This document shows positions 1 to 6,283 of a stretch of DNA of 12,807 nucleotides, piece by piece (the first letter of the stretch is position 1; every line of letters starts with the position of its first letter). This DNA is from Proteobacteria bacterium UBA2133. GTDB lineage: Bacteria; Pseudomonadota; Gammaproteobacteria; Arenicellales; UBA868. The notes beneath the pieces were generated by a model. It did no database searches and was not told the DNA's origin. It saw nothing but the letters and a program-made list of their open reading frames with translations. Made by a program: the position numbers and the translations under genes. The stretch spans positions 4,317-17,123 of the forward strand of contig DCXP01000023.1 of the NCBI GenBank assembly GCA_002327725.1, in the 5' to 3' direction.

Positions 1-171
1 GAGCCTGCGGCGGTGACACTCCTCGCCGTACCGCACCGGGAACTCTGTGAGAAAGGGTATGCCTGGTTGCAGTCAATGACCAAAACGCCCGGCGTTTTGG
101 TCGATATCCAGGCGGTATTCCGGGCGTCAGCCGCTGCTGACGATGAAACCTTGCGTTACTGGAGTTTGTAG
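1..171 (+). CDS. Nucleotide-sugar dehydrogenase (UDP-glucose/hexose dehydrogenase type), C-terminal fragment
   Basis: This is the last 56 codons of a gene that enters from the left edge; frame 1 is open from base 1 to a TAG at 169-171. The visible C-terminus has a TLLAVPHRE strand, then TPGVLVDIQAVF, and ends LRYWSL. A D-x-[KQ]-x-[VM]-[FY] stretch followed by a terminal YW[RS]L is characteristic of the UDP-binding C-terminal domain of Vi-polysaccharide-type (TviB/WbpO-like) nucleotide-sugar dehydrogenases. Those enzymes oxidise a UDP-hexose or UDP-HexNAc to the uronic acid with two NAD+. The next gene is a UDP-glucuronate epimerase-like SDR two bases downstream, so the pair is inferred to make a uronic acid precursor for capsule, O-antigen or exopolysaccharide. 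The NAD-binding domain and catalytic Cys lie outside the window, so the substrate is not resolved. A striking 25-bp palindrome lies within this coding stretch. Confidence 0.8.
   Translation, partial: EPAAVTLLAVPHRELCEKGYAWLQSMTKTPGVLVDIQAVFRASAAADDETLRYWSL
78..102. repeat. Near-perfect 25-bp palindrome inside the dehydrogenase 3' end
   Basis: The left arm GACCAAAACGCC (78-89) and right arm GGCGTTTTGGTC (91-102) are exact reverse complements around a single central C at 90. It lies in coding sequence (residues around MTKTPGVLVD). There is no T-run behind it on either strand, so it is not a classical terminator. Possible roles are an operator-like dimer site or an RNA hairpin; chance codon choice is also possible. 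The function is unknown. Confidence 0.6.
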
Positions 172-173
172 CC

Positions 174-1172
174 GTGCATGTGATGATTACGGGTGCAGCT
201 GGATTTATTGGCGCAGGTCTTGCGCTTCGGCTGCTTGAGCGTGGGGATAGGGTCACCGGAATCGATAACCTGAATGACTATTACGATGTGTCTCTTAAGG
301 AAGCAAGACTCGCCCGCTTAACATCGTCGGATCAGTTTGATTTCATCAAAACCGATATTTCGGACCAGGGCGGGATGCAAAGTCTTTTCTCCAAAAACCG
401 TTTTGATGCGGTGGTTAATCTCGCAGCGCAGGCGGGTGTACGCTACTCGATCGAAAATCCGGCCGCTTACATCGATGCCAATCTCGTCGGATTTGGTCAT
501 ATCCTTGAGGGATGCCGGGACAGCGGGGTGCGTCATCTGGTCTATGCCTCGTCAAGTTCGGTTTACGGTTCGAATACCAAACTGCCGTTTTCAGAAAAGG
601 ACAATGTGGACCATCCCATCTCGCTTTATGCCGCGAGCAAAAAGGCCAACGAATTGATGGCACATGCGTACGCACACCTTTACGGAATGCCCACGACCGG
701 ACTTCGGTTCTTTACTGTTTACGGTCCGTGGGGCAGACCTGACATGGCGCTCTTCAAGTTCACCCGGGGAATTCTGCAGGATGAGCCTATTCCGGTCTTT
801 AACCGGGGCGAGATGGTTCGTGATTTCACCTATGTAGACGATATTGTCGAGGGTGTCGTCCGGGTGATTGATCAGCCGGCTGAAAGATCAGATGGCGCAA
901 ACGATCCGGATCGCAGCACCAGCGCACCCTGGCGCATCTACAACATCGGCAACAGTCACCGGGTGCCCCTGATGGACTACATTCAGGCGCTTGAAAAGGC
1001 ATTGGGAAAGCAGGCGGAACTTGATCTTCTGCCGATGCAGGATGGCGACGTTCGCGCGACCGAGGCGGACCTGACGGCACTGGAATCGGACTTTGGCTAC
1101 CGACCAAAGATGAAGCTGGAAGAAGGTATCCAGCGCTTTGTTGACTGGTACCGTTCTTACTACAAGGCGTGA
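174..1172 (+). CDS. UDP-glucuronate 4-epimerase-type NAD-dependent SDR
   Basis: A 332-aa extended short-chain dehydrogenase/reductase of the GalE/UDP-glucuronate epimerase group. Visible motifs are the Rossmann GAAGFIG (residues 7-13), the NAD-ribose acidic residue in GIDNLNDYYD (29-38), the SSSSVYG serine strand (126-132) and the catalytic Y152-x3-K156 (YAASK). The DNLNDYYD-SLKEARL segment and the RFFTVYGPWGRPDMALFKF substrate loop are typical of enzymes interconverting UDP-glucuronate and UDP-galacturonate, in the cytosol, for surface polysaccharides. The start is GTG at 174, two bases after the upstream dehydrogenase stop. A second GTG (180) and an ATG (183) follow within three codons, but the first best fits the family's short N-terminus. 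The reading as product UDP-GalA is inferred from family and neighbour; a different UDP-uronate substrate cannot be excluded. Confidence 0.87.
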   Translation: MHVMITGAAGFIGAGLALRLLERGDRVTGIDNLNDYYDVSLKEARLARLTSSDQFDFIKTDISDQGGMQSLFSKNRFDAVVNLAAQAGVRYSIENPAAYIDANLVGFGHILEGCRDSGVRHLVYASSSSVYGSNTKLPFSEKDNVDHPISLYAASKKANELMAHAYAHLYGMPTTGLRFFTVYGPWGRPDMALFKFTRGILQDEPIPVFNRGEMVRDFTYVDDIVEGVVRVIDQPAERSDGANDPDRSTSAPWRIYNIGNSHRVPLMDYIQALEKALGKQAELDLLPMQDGDVRATEADLTALESDFGYRPKMKLEEGIQRFVDWYRSYYKA

Positions 1173-1260
1173 AGAGTGTGGAGAAAATGCGGGACGAGGG
1201 CCTAAGAGACCTGCCCTGGGTAACCCGTCAGTAAAACCCAGAGCCAGAGTCGGCGGATTC

Positions 1261-1497
1261 CTAACCTCCTCCGGAAAGGTGCAGCCCGATGGTGTTCTGC
1301 ACCGAGTTCATTCGGGCAAGCGCCTGCTCGGCCGCTTCGGTATCACCACCCTCCTGCTTTCTTTGCAGAATCAGGTACTGAAGACCCTGTCGGTCGTAAA
1401 GAGATGACCGGCCGCCGTTGCGCAACTGGGCGACGAAGCCTTCCCCCGGAAGATTGAAAAGACCGGTAAATTCTTCCATCCAATCGGTACTCGCCAA
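1261..1497 (-). CDS. Putative small hypothetical protein
   Basis: An open frame of 78 codons on the minus strand ending in TAG at 1261-1263. I do not recognise the protein. The composition looks protein-like: acidic and amphipathic, with a Gln/Ala/Glu-rich helix-like region (EAAEQALARMNSV), and G/C-biased third codon positions similar to the real genes around it. The start is doubtful. The in-frame choices are TTG at 1497 or ATG at 1479 (MEEFTGLF), an in-frame TAG lies a little further upstream, and neither start has a clear Shine-Dalgarno. No signal peptide, membrane segment or cysteine motif is visible. It could be a real small gene, the remnant of a larger one, or a chance open frame. It is listed because it fills the only large gap in the window. 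Confidence 0.35.
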   Translation of the reverse strand: MASTDWMEEFTGLFNLPGEGFVAQLRNGGRSSLYDRQGLQYLILQRKQEGGDTEAAEQALARMNSVQNTIGLHLSGGG

Positions 1498-1576
1498 GGT
1501 ATTGCCGCGCCACGCGGCGCGATGCGTATCGTCTGACTACGCTTAGAGTTTATCTGAATCAACTGTTTCCTACGGC

Positions 1577-1617
1577 AGGAGGTAAAATCCAGACACCGTC
1601 TACCCAGGATTTTAACC
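1577..1617 (+). promoter_or_regulatory. rpiA leader hairpin covering the Shine-Dalgarno
   Basis: GGTAAAATCC (1581-1590) pairs with GGATTTTAACC (1607-1617), allowing one bulged A. The intervening loop can itself pair AGAC (1591-1594) with GTCT (1598-1601). The AGGA at 1606-1609, eight bases before the rpiA ATG, would be buried in this stem. A stronger AGGAGG (1577-1582) sits 35 bases upstream of the ATG, just before the left arm, and folding would bring it close to the start codon. The arrangement suggests structure-dependent translation initiation; this is inference from pairing alone. Confidence 0.45.
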
Positions 1618-2277
1618 ATGAGCCAGGATCAGCAAAAGCGCCTCGCTGCGCAGGCCGCGCTTGATTTCATCGAATCCGGGGAGATCGTGGGCGTCGGAAC
1701 CGGGTCGACCACCAACTTTTTCATCGACGCCCTGGCCGGTGTCAAAGGCAGAATCGATGGTGTCGTTTCCAGTTCAGAGGCATCCGCTGATCGGCTCAAG
1801 GCGATCGGTCTGCCGGTGCTGGATCTCAACCGCACCGGAGATCTGTCGCTCTACGTTGACGGCGCCGATGAAGCGACAGCGCATCTGCAGTTGATCAAGG
1901 GTGGCGGCGGGGCGCTCACCTGCGAGAAGATTGTGGCCAGCGCCAGCAGGCGGTTTATCTGCATCATTGATGAATCCAAGTTGTCAGATCATCTTGGATC
2001 CTTTCCTTTGCCGGTCGAAGTGATCCCGATGGCGCAGAGCCTTGTGGCCCGTAAACTGATCGCAATGGGCGGCCAGCCGCAACTGCGCGCCGACTTCACC
2101 ACGGATAACGGCAATGTGATCCTGGATGTCCGCGGCCTTGATCTCACAGACCCTCTGGCGATGGAGTCGAAGATCAACCTGCTCCCGGGTGTGGTTGATA
2201 ACGGGCTCTTTGCGGCCCGACGGGCAGACGTACTGTTGGTGGGAAGCGACGCCGGCGTACGGCAGATGACGATCTAG
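1618..2277 (+). CDS. rpiA: Ribose-5-phosphate isomerase A
   Basis: A 219-aa cytosolic enzyme of the non-oxidative pentose phosphate pathway that interconverts ribose 5-phosphate and ribulose 5-phosphate. The length equals the E. coli enzyme. The phosphate-binding loop GVGTGSTTNFF is at residues 25-35. The catalytic YVDGADEA motif carries D81 and D84, and KGGGGALTCEK supplies K94 and E103, matching the known RpiA active site. The ATG at 1618 has an AGGA eight bases upstream, but that site lies within a predicted hairpin. The gene appears monocistronic. It converges with a minus-strand glycosidase-like gene 13 bp beyond its stop, leaving no room for an independent terminator in the gap. The identity is secure. 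Confidence 0.97.
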   Translation: MSQDQQKRLAAQAALDFIESGEIVGVGTGSTTNFFIDALAGVKGRIDGVVSSSEASADRLKAIGLPVLDLNRTGDLSLYVDGADEATAHLQLIKGGGGALTCEKIVASASRRFICIIDESKLSDHLGSFPLPVEVIPMAQSLVARKLIAMGGQPQLRADFTTDNGNVILDVRGLDLTDPLAMESKINLLPGVVDNGLFAARRADVLLVGSDAGVRQMTI

Positions 2278-2290
2278 GGTTTCGCTGCCT

Positions 2291-3361
2291 TTACTCCGAA
2301 AGAAGCACGCCCTTAAATAGATCGGCAAATGCGTTAAACGAAGGCATCCTGCGCATGATGCCTTCGCGGTGATCCACCAGGCCGTACCCTGGGTTGACCA
2401 GCTGCCACCAGTAGACCCGTTCGGCACAACCGGTTCGGTACGCGATCCGGTAGTATTCAGTGAGGTACTTCGCCTGCGTGGTTTCATCGACCGTGGAGCG
2501 CGGCAGGCCCGAGTTGGGGGTATAGGGCCGCGTGTTCAGAAGCGGCCAGTTGGTCTCCGTGATCCAGAGACGAGGTGCACAGCGGTTTGATCCCTGTGCC
2601 ATCGCGTGAATCAATCGGATTTTCCGTTCAAGGTCGAAAAATCCGTACTGGCGGGCATGAGGTGAACCCCGGCGGTTCACATATAGCGCGCAGGTGCAGG
2701 CGTCAAGCTGGTAGCAGTTGCTGTTGGTCAAGGTACGAAGTGTCGCCAGCGGTTCAAAGTCGATAACAGACGATCCACCCAGGATAAGGTCCGGTCGGCT
2801 CTTCCGAAGATTGTCTATCCCGTTCAGGAGTTCAAGATAGTCACCGGTATGGTGGCAGCCCCACTTGCTGCGGTTCACCGCGTTACCGATCTGAAACGTC
2901 TTGGTCAGCGGGTAGAAGGCACTGATAATCTCGTCAACGGCATCGAGCCAGCTTGATGGGTCCAATACGCTTTTCCGGGACTGCAGGATATTGATCAGCA
3001 GTTCGCGGTCTTTGAACCGGGCCGCAAAGTCGAGGTAGTAATCAAGTGCACCGGTGTGCCAGGAGGGTACCCGCAGCAGCAGTTTCCGAACGCCTAACTC
3101 TTCAATCAGGTCAGCGACTGCATCGTGATCCCCGTGATCGGGAGAGATACCAAGGCCGATAAACTCAGCGGGCGGTGGCGGCATCATCTTCTGTGAACGC
3201 GAGTAGTGCCACGCAATTGCCGGCATTGACCCTATGGCGGTAAGCGCCGTTCGCAGATACTCGTTGAGATGGCCAGCCTTCAGCCGGGGCTTTTCCGAAC
3301 GGTCGAGCTTGAACGGCTGATCCGAGTGTGGATCCCACCAGGATGGGTGTTCGGGCTTCAT
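2291..3361 (-). CDS. Clan-A glycoside hydrolase-like protein, acid/base Glu apparently missing
   Basis: A 356-aa protein starting at the ATG that overlaps the trmB stop as ATGA, so it is probably translationally coupled to trmB. No signal peptide is visible, so it is expected to be cytosolic. The pattern fits a TIM-barrel glycosidase of clan GH-A. A strand-4-like segment FQIGNAVNRSKWG (157-169) sits where clan members carry an N-E pair. A strand-7-like segment WITETNWP (266-273) carries Glu269 in the nucleophile position, followed by a late VYWWQLVNPGYGLVD segment (316-330). N160 is followed by Ala rather than Glu, so the canonical acid/base residue seems absent. The protein may be a divergent hydrolase using another donor, a phosphorylase-like enzyme, or a non-catalytic sugar-binding fold. 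I cannot name a substrate or a characterised homologue. The extra 31 codons open upstream of this ATG lie inside trmB in another frame and do not look like protein. Confidence 0.7.
   Translation of the reverse strand: MKPEHPSWWDPHSDQPFKLDRSEKPRLKAGHLNEYLRTALTAIGSMPAIAWHYSRSQKMMPPPPAEFIGLGISPDHGDHDAVADLIEELGVRKLLLRVPSWHTGALDYYLDFAARFKDRELLINILQSRKSVLDPSSWLDAVDEIISAFYPLTKTFQIGNAVNRSKWGCHHTGDYLELLNGIDNLRKSRPDLILGGSSVIDFEPLATLRTLTNSNCYQLDACTCALYVNRRGSPHARQYGFFDLERKIRLIHAMAQGSNRCAPRLWITETNWPLLNTRPYTPNSGLPRSTVDETTQAKYLTEYYRIAYRTGCAERVYWWQLVNPGYGLVDHREGIMRRMPSFNAFADLFKGVLLSE
2339..2366 (-). terminator. Terminator-like 10-bp hairpin near the 3' end of the glycosidase-like gene
   Basis: CGAAGGCATC (2339-2348) and GATGCCTTCG (2357-2366) are perfect reverse complements with an 8-base loop. 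Read on the minus strand, the stem is followed by TTTAACG, a short U-tract, but transcription still has about 45 bases to go to the stop codon. Read on the plus strand, it lies about 60 bases past the rpiA stop, in the only place where rpiA transcripts could end near their gene. It may act as a weak or bidirectional transcript end or as a 3' stability hairpin. The assignment is tentative because the T-run is short. Confidence 0.4.
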
Positions 3362-4035
3362 ATTCTTTTGCCAGCGATATCGAATACCTGGTGACCGAGC
3401 CGCAACCCGCGTTGCTCGTACTTGGTCACAGGCCGCCAGTCGGGGCGTGCACAAAATGCGAGCCGGCCGGCTTCATTACAAAGGTTTGGCGTCTCATCAA
3501 GCGCGTTGAGAATCTCCTCGGCATACTCATGCCAGTCGGTAGCAATGTGCAGGCCTCCCTGAGGCTGCAGTTTTTCCCCCAATATGCGCAAAAATTCCGG
3601 AGTGAGCAGTCGACGTTTGTGATGGCGTTTTTTCGGCCAGGGATCGGGAAAAAGTACAAGAATCTGTGTTAACGATTTGGGCTCGATCGAGGGTACAAGT
3701 TCGGCTGCATCACCTATGATAAGACGTACATTCTCGACTTCCTCGCGCTCAAGCTGCAAAAGCAGTCGTCCCGCACCGGGCCGATGGGGATCAATCCCAA
3801 TAAAGCGCCCTTGCGGACTTTGTTTGGCAAGTGCGAGCAGTGCTTCTCCGTCACCAAAGCCAATCTCCAGAGTGACCCGGCCATTCCTGGGGGCAGGAAG
3901 TTTTCCGGCAAGACCGCGATCAACATCAATTCCGTAGACTGGCCACAATTTTTCCAGTGCCCGTTTTTGCGCGGCTGTCATCCGGCCCTCGCGCCGGACG
4001 AAACTTCGCACCGGTCTTTCAGTGAGGTCATTCAT
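3358..4035 (-). CDS. trmB: tRNA (guanine-N7-)-methyltransferase
   Basis: A SAM-dependent Rossmann methyltransferase that makes m7G46 in the variable loop of tRNAs. From the ATG at 4035 it is 225 aa. Visible motifs are RSFVRREGR near the N-terminus, the SAM-binding LEIGFGDGE (56-64), the TrmB signature FPDPWPKKRHHKRRL (129-143), TDWHEYAE (166-173) and the tRNA-binding TKYEQRG (204-210), all diagnostic. An alternative TTG start at 4053 adds six residues and has the better Shine-Dalgarno (GAGG, seven bases upstream), so the start is uncertain by that amount. The gene is head-to-head with tRNA-Gly, which lies about 100 bp away, and overlaps the next minus-strand gene by ATGA. The product assignment is very secure. 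Confidence 0.95.
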   Translation of the reverse strand: MNDLTERPVRSFVRREGRMTAAQKRALEKLWPVYGIDVDRGLAGKLPAPRNGRVTLEIGFGDGEALLALAKQSPQGRFIGIDPHRPGAGRLLLQLEREEVENVRLIIGDAAELVPSIEPKSLTQILVLFPDPWPKKRHHKRRLLTPEFLRILGEKLQPQGGLHIATDWHEYAEEILNALDETPNLCNEAGRLAFCARPDWRPVTKYEQRGLRLGHQVFDIAGKRI

Positions 4036-4139
4036 GTCTCTCGAATGCTCCAACTCATCACCTCGAGGAAATCTGCCGGTAAAATCAGAGGACCTGTTCG
4101 CCGGCGCAGGTCAGTGATAACCTTAGCCGTATTTACAAT

Positions 4140-4213
4140 GCGGGTGTAGTTCAATGGTAGAACCTCAGCTTCCCAAGCTGATGACGTGGGTTCGATTCCC
4201 ATCACCCGCTCCA
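4140..4213 (+). tRNA. tRNA-Gly, anticodon CCC
   Basis: A 74-nt tRNA with the 3' CCA encoded. The acceptor arms GCGGGTG (4140-4146) and CACCCGC (4203-4209) pair fully. The D-arm has TAGTTCAATGGTAGA, the anticodon stem is TCAGC/GCTGA around loop TTCCCAA with anticodon CCC at 4172-4174, and the T-arm contains GGTTCGATTCC. It resembles bacterial glyU-type tRNA-Gly reading GGG codons. No T-rich terminator follows immediately apart from TTTT at 4214-4217. A TACAAT-like stretch directly precedes the gene but is too close to be its -10. Confidence 0.97.
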
Positions 4214-4251
4214 TTTTACCTCTGCGGATACTGCGGTATAGGGTCCACACC

Positions 4252-4305
4252 CAGGGCAATATGCGGACCGGCAGCGAAGGGGCGATAGAGCCCGGATTGC
4301 CCCTG
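4252..4305 (+). promoter_or_regulatory. Structured spacer between tRNA-Gly and the Fe-ADH gene
   Basis: CAGGGCAAT (4252-4260) pairs with ATTGCCCCTG (4296-4305), leaving one bulged C. Inside it, GGGC (4280-4283) can pair with GCCC (4290-4293) around a six-base loop. It ends about 46 bases before the downstream TTG start. It might be a 5' leader element of the alcohol dehydrogenase mRNA or a processing/termination structure after the tRNA. I do not recognise a known riboswitch class in it. Confidence 0.35.
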
Positions 4306-4351
4306 CAAAGGCCAGACAGCAGGTCAAAGTGAAGAAAATTAGGAGTATCCA

Positions 4352-5509
4352 TTGAAAGCGAACTGGAACTACCCGACATCGATCCGCGTGGGCGCTGAGC
4401 GCCTTTCAGAACTCGGGGCCTGTTGCGTTGATCTGAATATCCGACAACCGCTGCTGGTGACCGACCCCGGCCTTGCTGATCTGCCGATTCTCGCGCAGGC
4501 GCTCGCCGCATGCACAGCAGAGGGCCTCGAGTGTTCAGTTTTCAGCGAGGTGCAGCCCAACCCCACCGGCACCAATGTGGAGCAGGGCGTTAGCGCTTTC
4601 AAGGACGGCGCTCATGACGGCGTGATTGCCTTTGGTGGCGGAAGTGCGCTGGATGGCGGCAAAGCCATTGCGCTGATGGCAGGCCAGGAGATCCCGATAT
4701 GGGACCTTGAGGATATCGGGGATAACTGGACAAGGGCTGATGCGCAGGCGATTGCACCGGTCGTGGCGGTTCCGACGACAGCCGGCACCGGTTCGGAAGT
4801 GGGCCGGGTCTCGGTCATTCTGGATGAGGCCCATCAGGTGAAGCGGCTGATCTTTCATCCGGATATCGTGCCCGCCGTCGTGATCCTTGATCCGGTCGTC
4901 ACCGTCGGATTGCCACCACTTCTGACAGCAGCGACCGGAATGGATGCCCTGTCACACAGCCTCGAGGCATGGTGCTCGCCGGCGTATCACCCGATGGCGG
5001 AAGGTATTGCCACCGAAGGTATCCGGTTGGTTAAAGAGTATCTGCCCACTGCGGTTGCTGATGGCGCGGACCTTGAAGCCCGCACCCAGATGCTGGTGGC
5101 ATCCACCATGGGGGCGACCGCTTTTCAGCGGGGGCTCGGTGCGATGCATGCGCTGGCACACCCTCTGGGCGCCCTTTATAACGCCCATCACGGCACCTTG
5201 AATGCGGTCCTGATGCCTTATGTGCTGGTGGAAAACCGCAAGGTGATCGACGAGCGCATGACCCGGCTTGCGCGAAGTATCGGTATTCCCGATCCCGGCT
5301 TTGCGCCCTTTCTCGACTGGGTCCTGGAGTTGCGGGAGACACTCAACATACCCCGTGATCTTGCGGCACTCGGCATTGACGATGCGCAAGCCGAAAAGGT
5401 CGGCGCCATGGCTGAGGTGGACCCCTCCAGCGGCACCAACCCGATCCTCTTCAGCGCTGATGAGTACCGGTCAATCTTCTTAAAAGCCCTCAAAGGTGAC
5501 CTCGGGTAG
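4352..5509 (+). CDS. Iron-containing (group III) alcohol dehydrogenase
   Basis: A 385-aa NAD(P)-dependent dehydrogenase of the Fe-ADH family, which is cytosolic and oxidises or reduces alcohol/aldehyde or polyol substrates. Motifs are the dinucleotide-binding GGGSALDGGKA (95-105) and PTTAGTGSEV (141-150). The metal ligands are D198 and H202 (GMDALSHSLEAW), H266 (GAMHALAHPLG) and H280 (YNAHHG). All four ligands are present, so the enzyme should be active. The start is TTG at 4352 with a clear AGGAG six bases upstream; no ATG is available nearby and the N-terminus fits the family. The stop is five bases before a class I glutamine amidotransferase gene, indicating one transcription unit. The substrate is unknown; short-chain aldehydes, butanol/propanediol-like diols or a biosynthetic semialdehyde are all possible. 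Confidence 0.92.
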   Translation: MKANWNYPTSIRVGAERLSELGACCVDLNIRQPLLVTDPGLADLPILAQALAACTAEGLECSVFSEVQPNPTGTNVEQGVSAFKDGAHDGVIAFGGGSALDGGKAIALMAGQEIPIWDLEDIGDNWTRADAQAIAPVVAVPTTAGTGSEVGRVSVILDEAHQVKRLIFHPDIVPAVVILDPVVTVGLPPLLTAATGMDALSHSLEAWCSPAYHPMAEGIATEGIRLVKEYLPTAVADGADLEARTQMLVASTMGATAFQRGLGAMHALAHPLGALYNAHHGTLNAVLMPYVLVENRKVIDERMTRLARSIGIPDPGFAPFLDWVLELRETLNIPRDLAALGIDDAQAEKVGAMAEVDPSSGTNPILFSADEYRSIFLKALKGDLG

Positions 5510-5514
5510 GACCC

Positions 5515-6261
5515 ATGGGCAAGGTTTCGAGCACAAATCCCACCGTTGGAATTCTGCAATGCGGTGAAGTACCCGAGAATCTGCGCCAGTTGTTCGTCGA
5601 CTATAACGAGATGATTGCGCAGAGTCTGACAGTTGCTGACCCGGCATTGAGCTGCAGGACCTGGCGCGTATTTGATGGTGAGATTCCAAGACCCGACGCC
5701 TGCGATGCCTGGATCACGACCGGGTCACGCCACAGCGTTAACGACGATAACGACTGGACGCATGGTTTTTGTGACTTTGTACAGGAGGTGTCGCAACTTC
5801 AGCGGCCGTTTATCGGAATCTGTTACGGCATGCAGATGATGGCTAAGACGCTGGGTGGGAAGGTTGAATTTGCCGATCAGGGCTGGGGTATCGGCGTCGC
5901 GACCAGCGCCGTATACCGTCAACCTCTCTGGATGGGCGAACCGGTTGATAGAGTCAATCTCGTGGTGAGCCATCAGGAGCAGGTGACAGACCTCCCGCAA
6001 GATGCAACGCTGATCGCGGGCAGTGATTATTGCCGCAACAGTATTTTCACTGTCGGGCGACATATGCTGGGTATCCAGGGCCATCCTGAGTTCACTACTG
6101 AGTATTCGCAGGCATTGATGGAGGCGCGCCGGGCGATCATTCCGGCGGATCGGATCTCAGAAGGAATGGCCTCGCTGGCCAAGCCCGTGGATGGTGCTTT
6201 GGCCTTTGAGTGGATTGCCGGGTTCATCCGTACGGCCATGGCTGAATCACAGGCTGCCTGA
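5515..6261 (+). CDS. Class I glutamine amidotransferase-like protein
   Basis: A 248-aa stand-alone GATase1 domain related to the glutaminase half of GMP synthase. The catalytic triad is visible: nucleophile C103 in GICYGMQ (101-107), and H190 with E192 in GIQGHPEF (186-193). The conserved VVSHQEQV (150-157) is also present. Such domains release ammonia from glutamine for an acceptor enzyme, or act as gamma-glutamyl hydrolases. No synthetase or transferase domain is fused here. The ATG at 5515 is preceded by a GGGTAGGA Shine-Dalgarno that overlaps the stop of the alcohol dehydrogenase gene, so the two are very likely co-expressed. What it donates ammonia to, or which gamma-glutamyl compound it cleaves, cannot be read from the window. 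It is not PuuD-like in its motifs as far as I can see. Confidence 0.88.
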   Translation: MGKVSSTNPTVGILQCGEVPENLRQLFVDYNEMIAQSLTVADPALSCRTWRVFDGEIPRPDACDAWITTGSRHSVNDDNDWTHGFCDFVQEVSQLQRPFIGICYGMQMMAKTLGGKVEFADQGWGIGVATSAVYRQPLWMGEPVDRVNLVVSHQEQVTDLPQDATLIAGSDYCRNSIFTVGRHMLGIQGHPEFTTEYSQALMEARRAIIPADRISEGMASLAKPVDGALAFEWIAGFIRTAMAESQAA

Positions 6262-6283
6262 GACTCTGAAATTTAATGTCTTT

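Larger units (their letters stand above)
1173..1617. other. Gene-poor spacer between the epimerase gene and rpiA
   Basis: This 445-bp stretch has no recognisable gene on the plus strand. It contains a possible minus-strand small ORF (1261-1497). It also contains a loose inverted repeat CTGGGT/ACCCAG at roughly 1215-1240, with no T-run, and a short GC hairpin GCCGCG-CCA-CGCGGC at 1504-1518. The rpiA leader hairpin lies at its right end. I could not recognise a tRNA, 6S RNA or other named RNA in it, and no convincing -35/-10 pair stands out. Confidence 0.5.

Noticed and set aside
1138..1407. An 89-codon plus-strand open frame crossing the epimerase stop
   Set aside because: It begins inside the epimerase gene in another frame, has no SD, has a very basic unstructured composition and overlaps the better minus-strand candidate.
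1984..2487. A 167-codon minus-strand open frame opposite rpiA and the glycosidase-like gene
   Set aside because: It lies antisense to rpiA and out of frame with the glycosidase-like gene, and shows no protein-like motifs.
4140..4351. tRNA-Gly as an integration site of a genomic island
   Set aside because: No integrase, no direct repeat of the tRNA 3' end downstream within the window, and ordinary chromosomal genes on both sides.
4032..4511. A 159-codon minus-strand open frame containing MGIEPTSSAWEAEVLPLNYT
   Set aside because: This peptide is the antisense reading of the tRNA-Gly gene, a well-known spurious protein in databases. The frame also overlaps trmB's start and the Fe-ADH gene.
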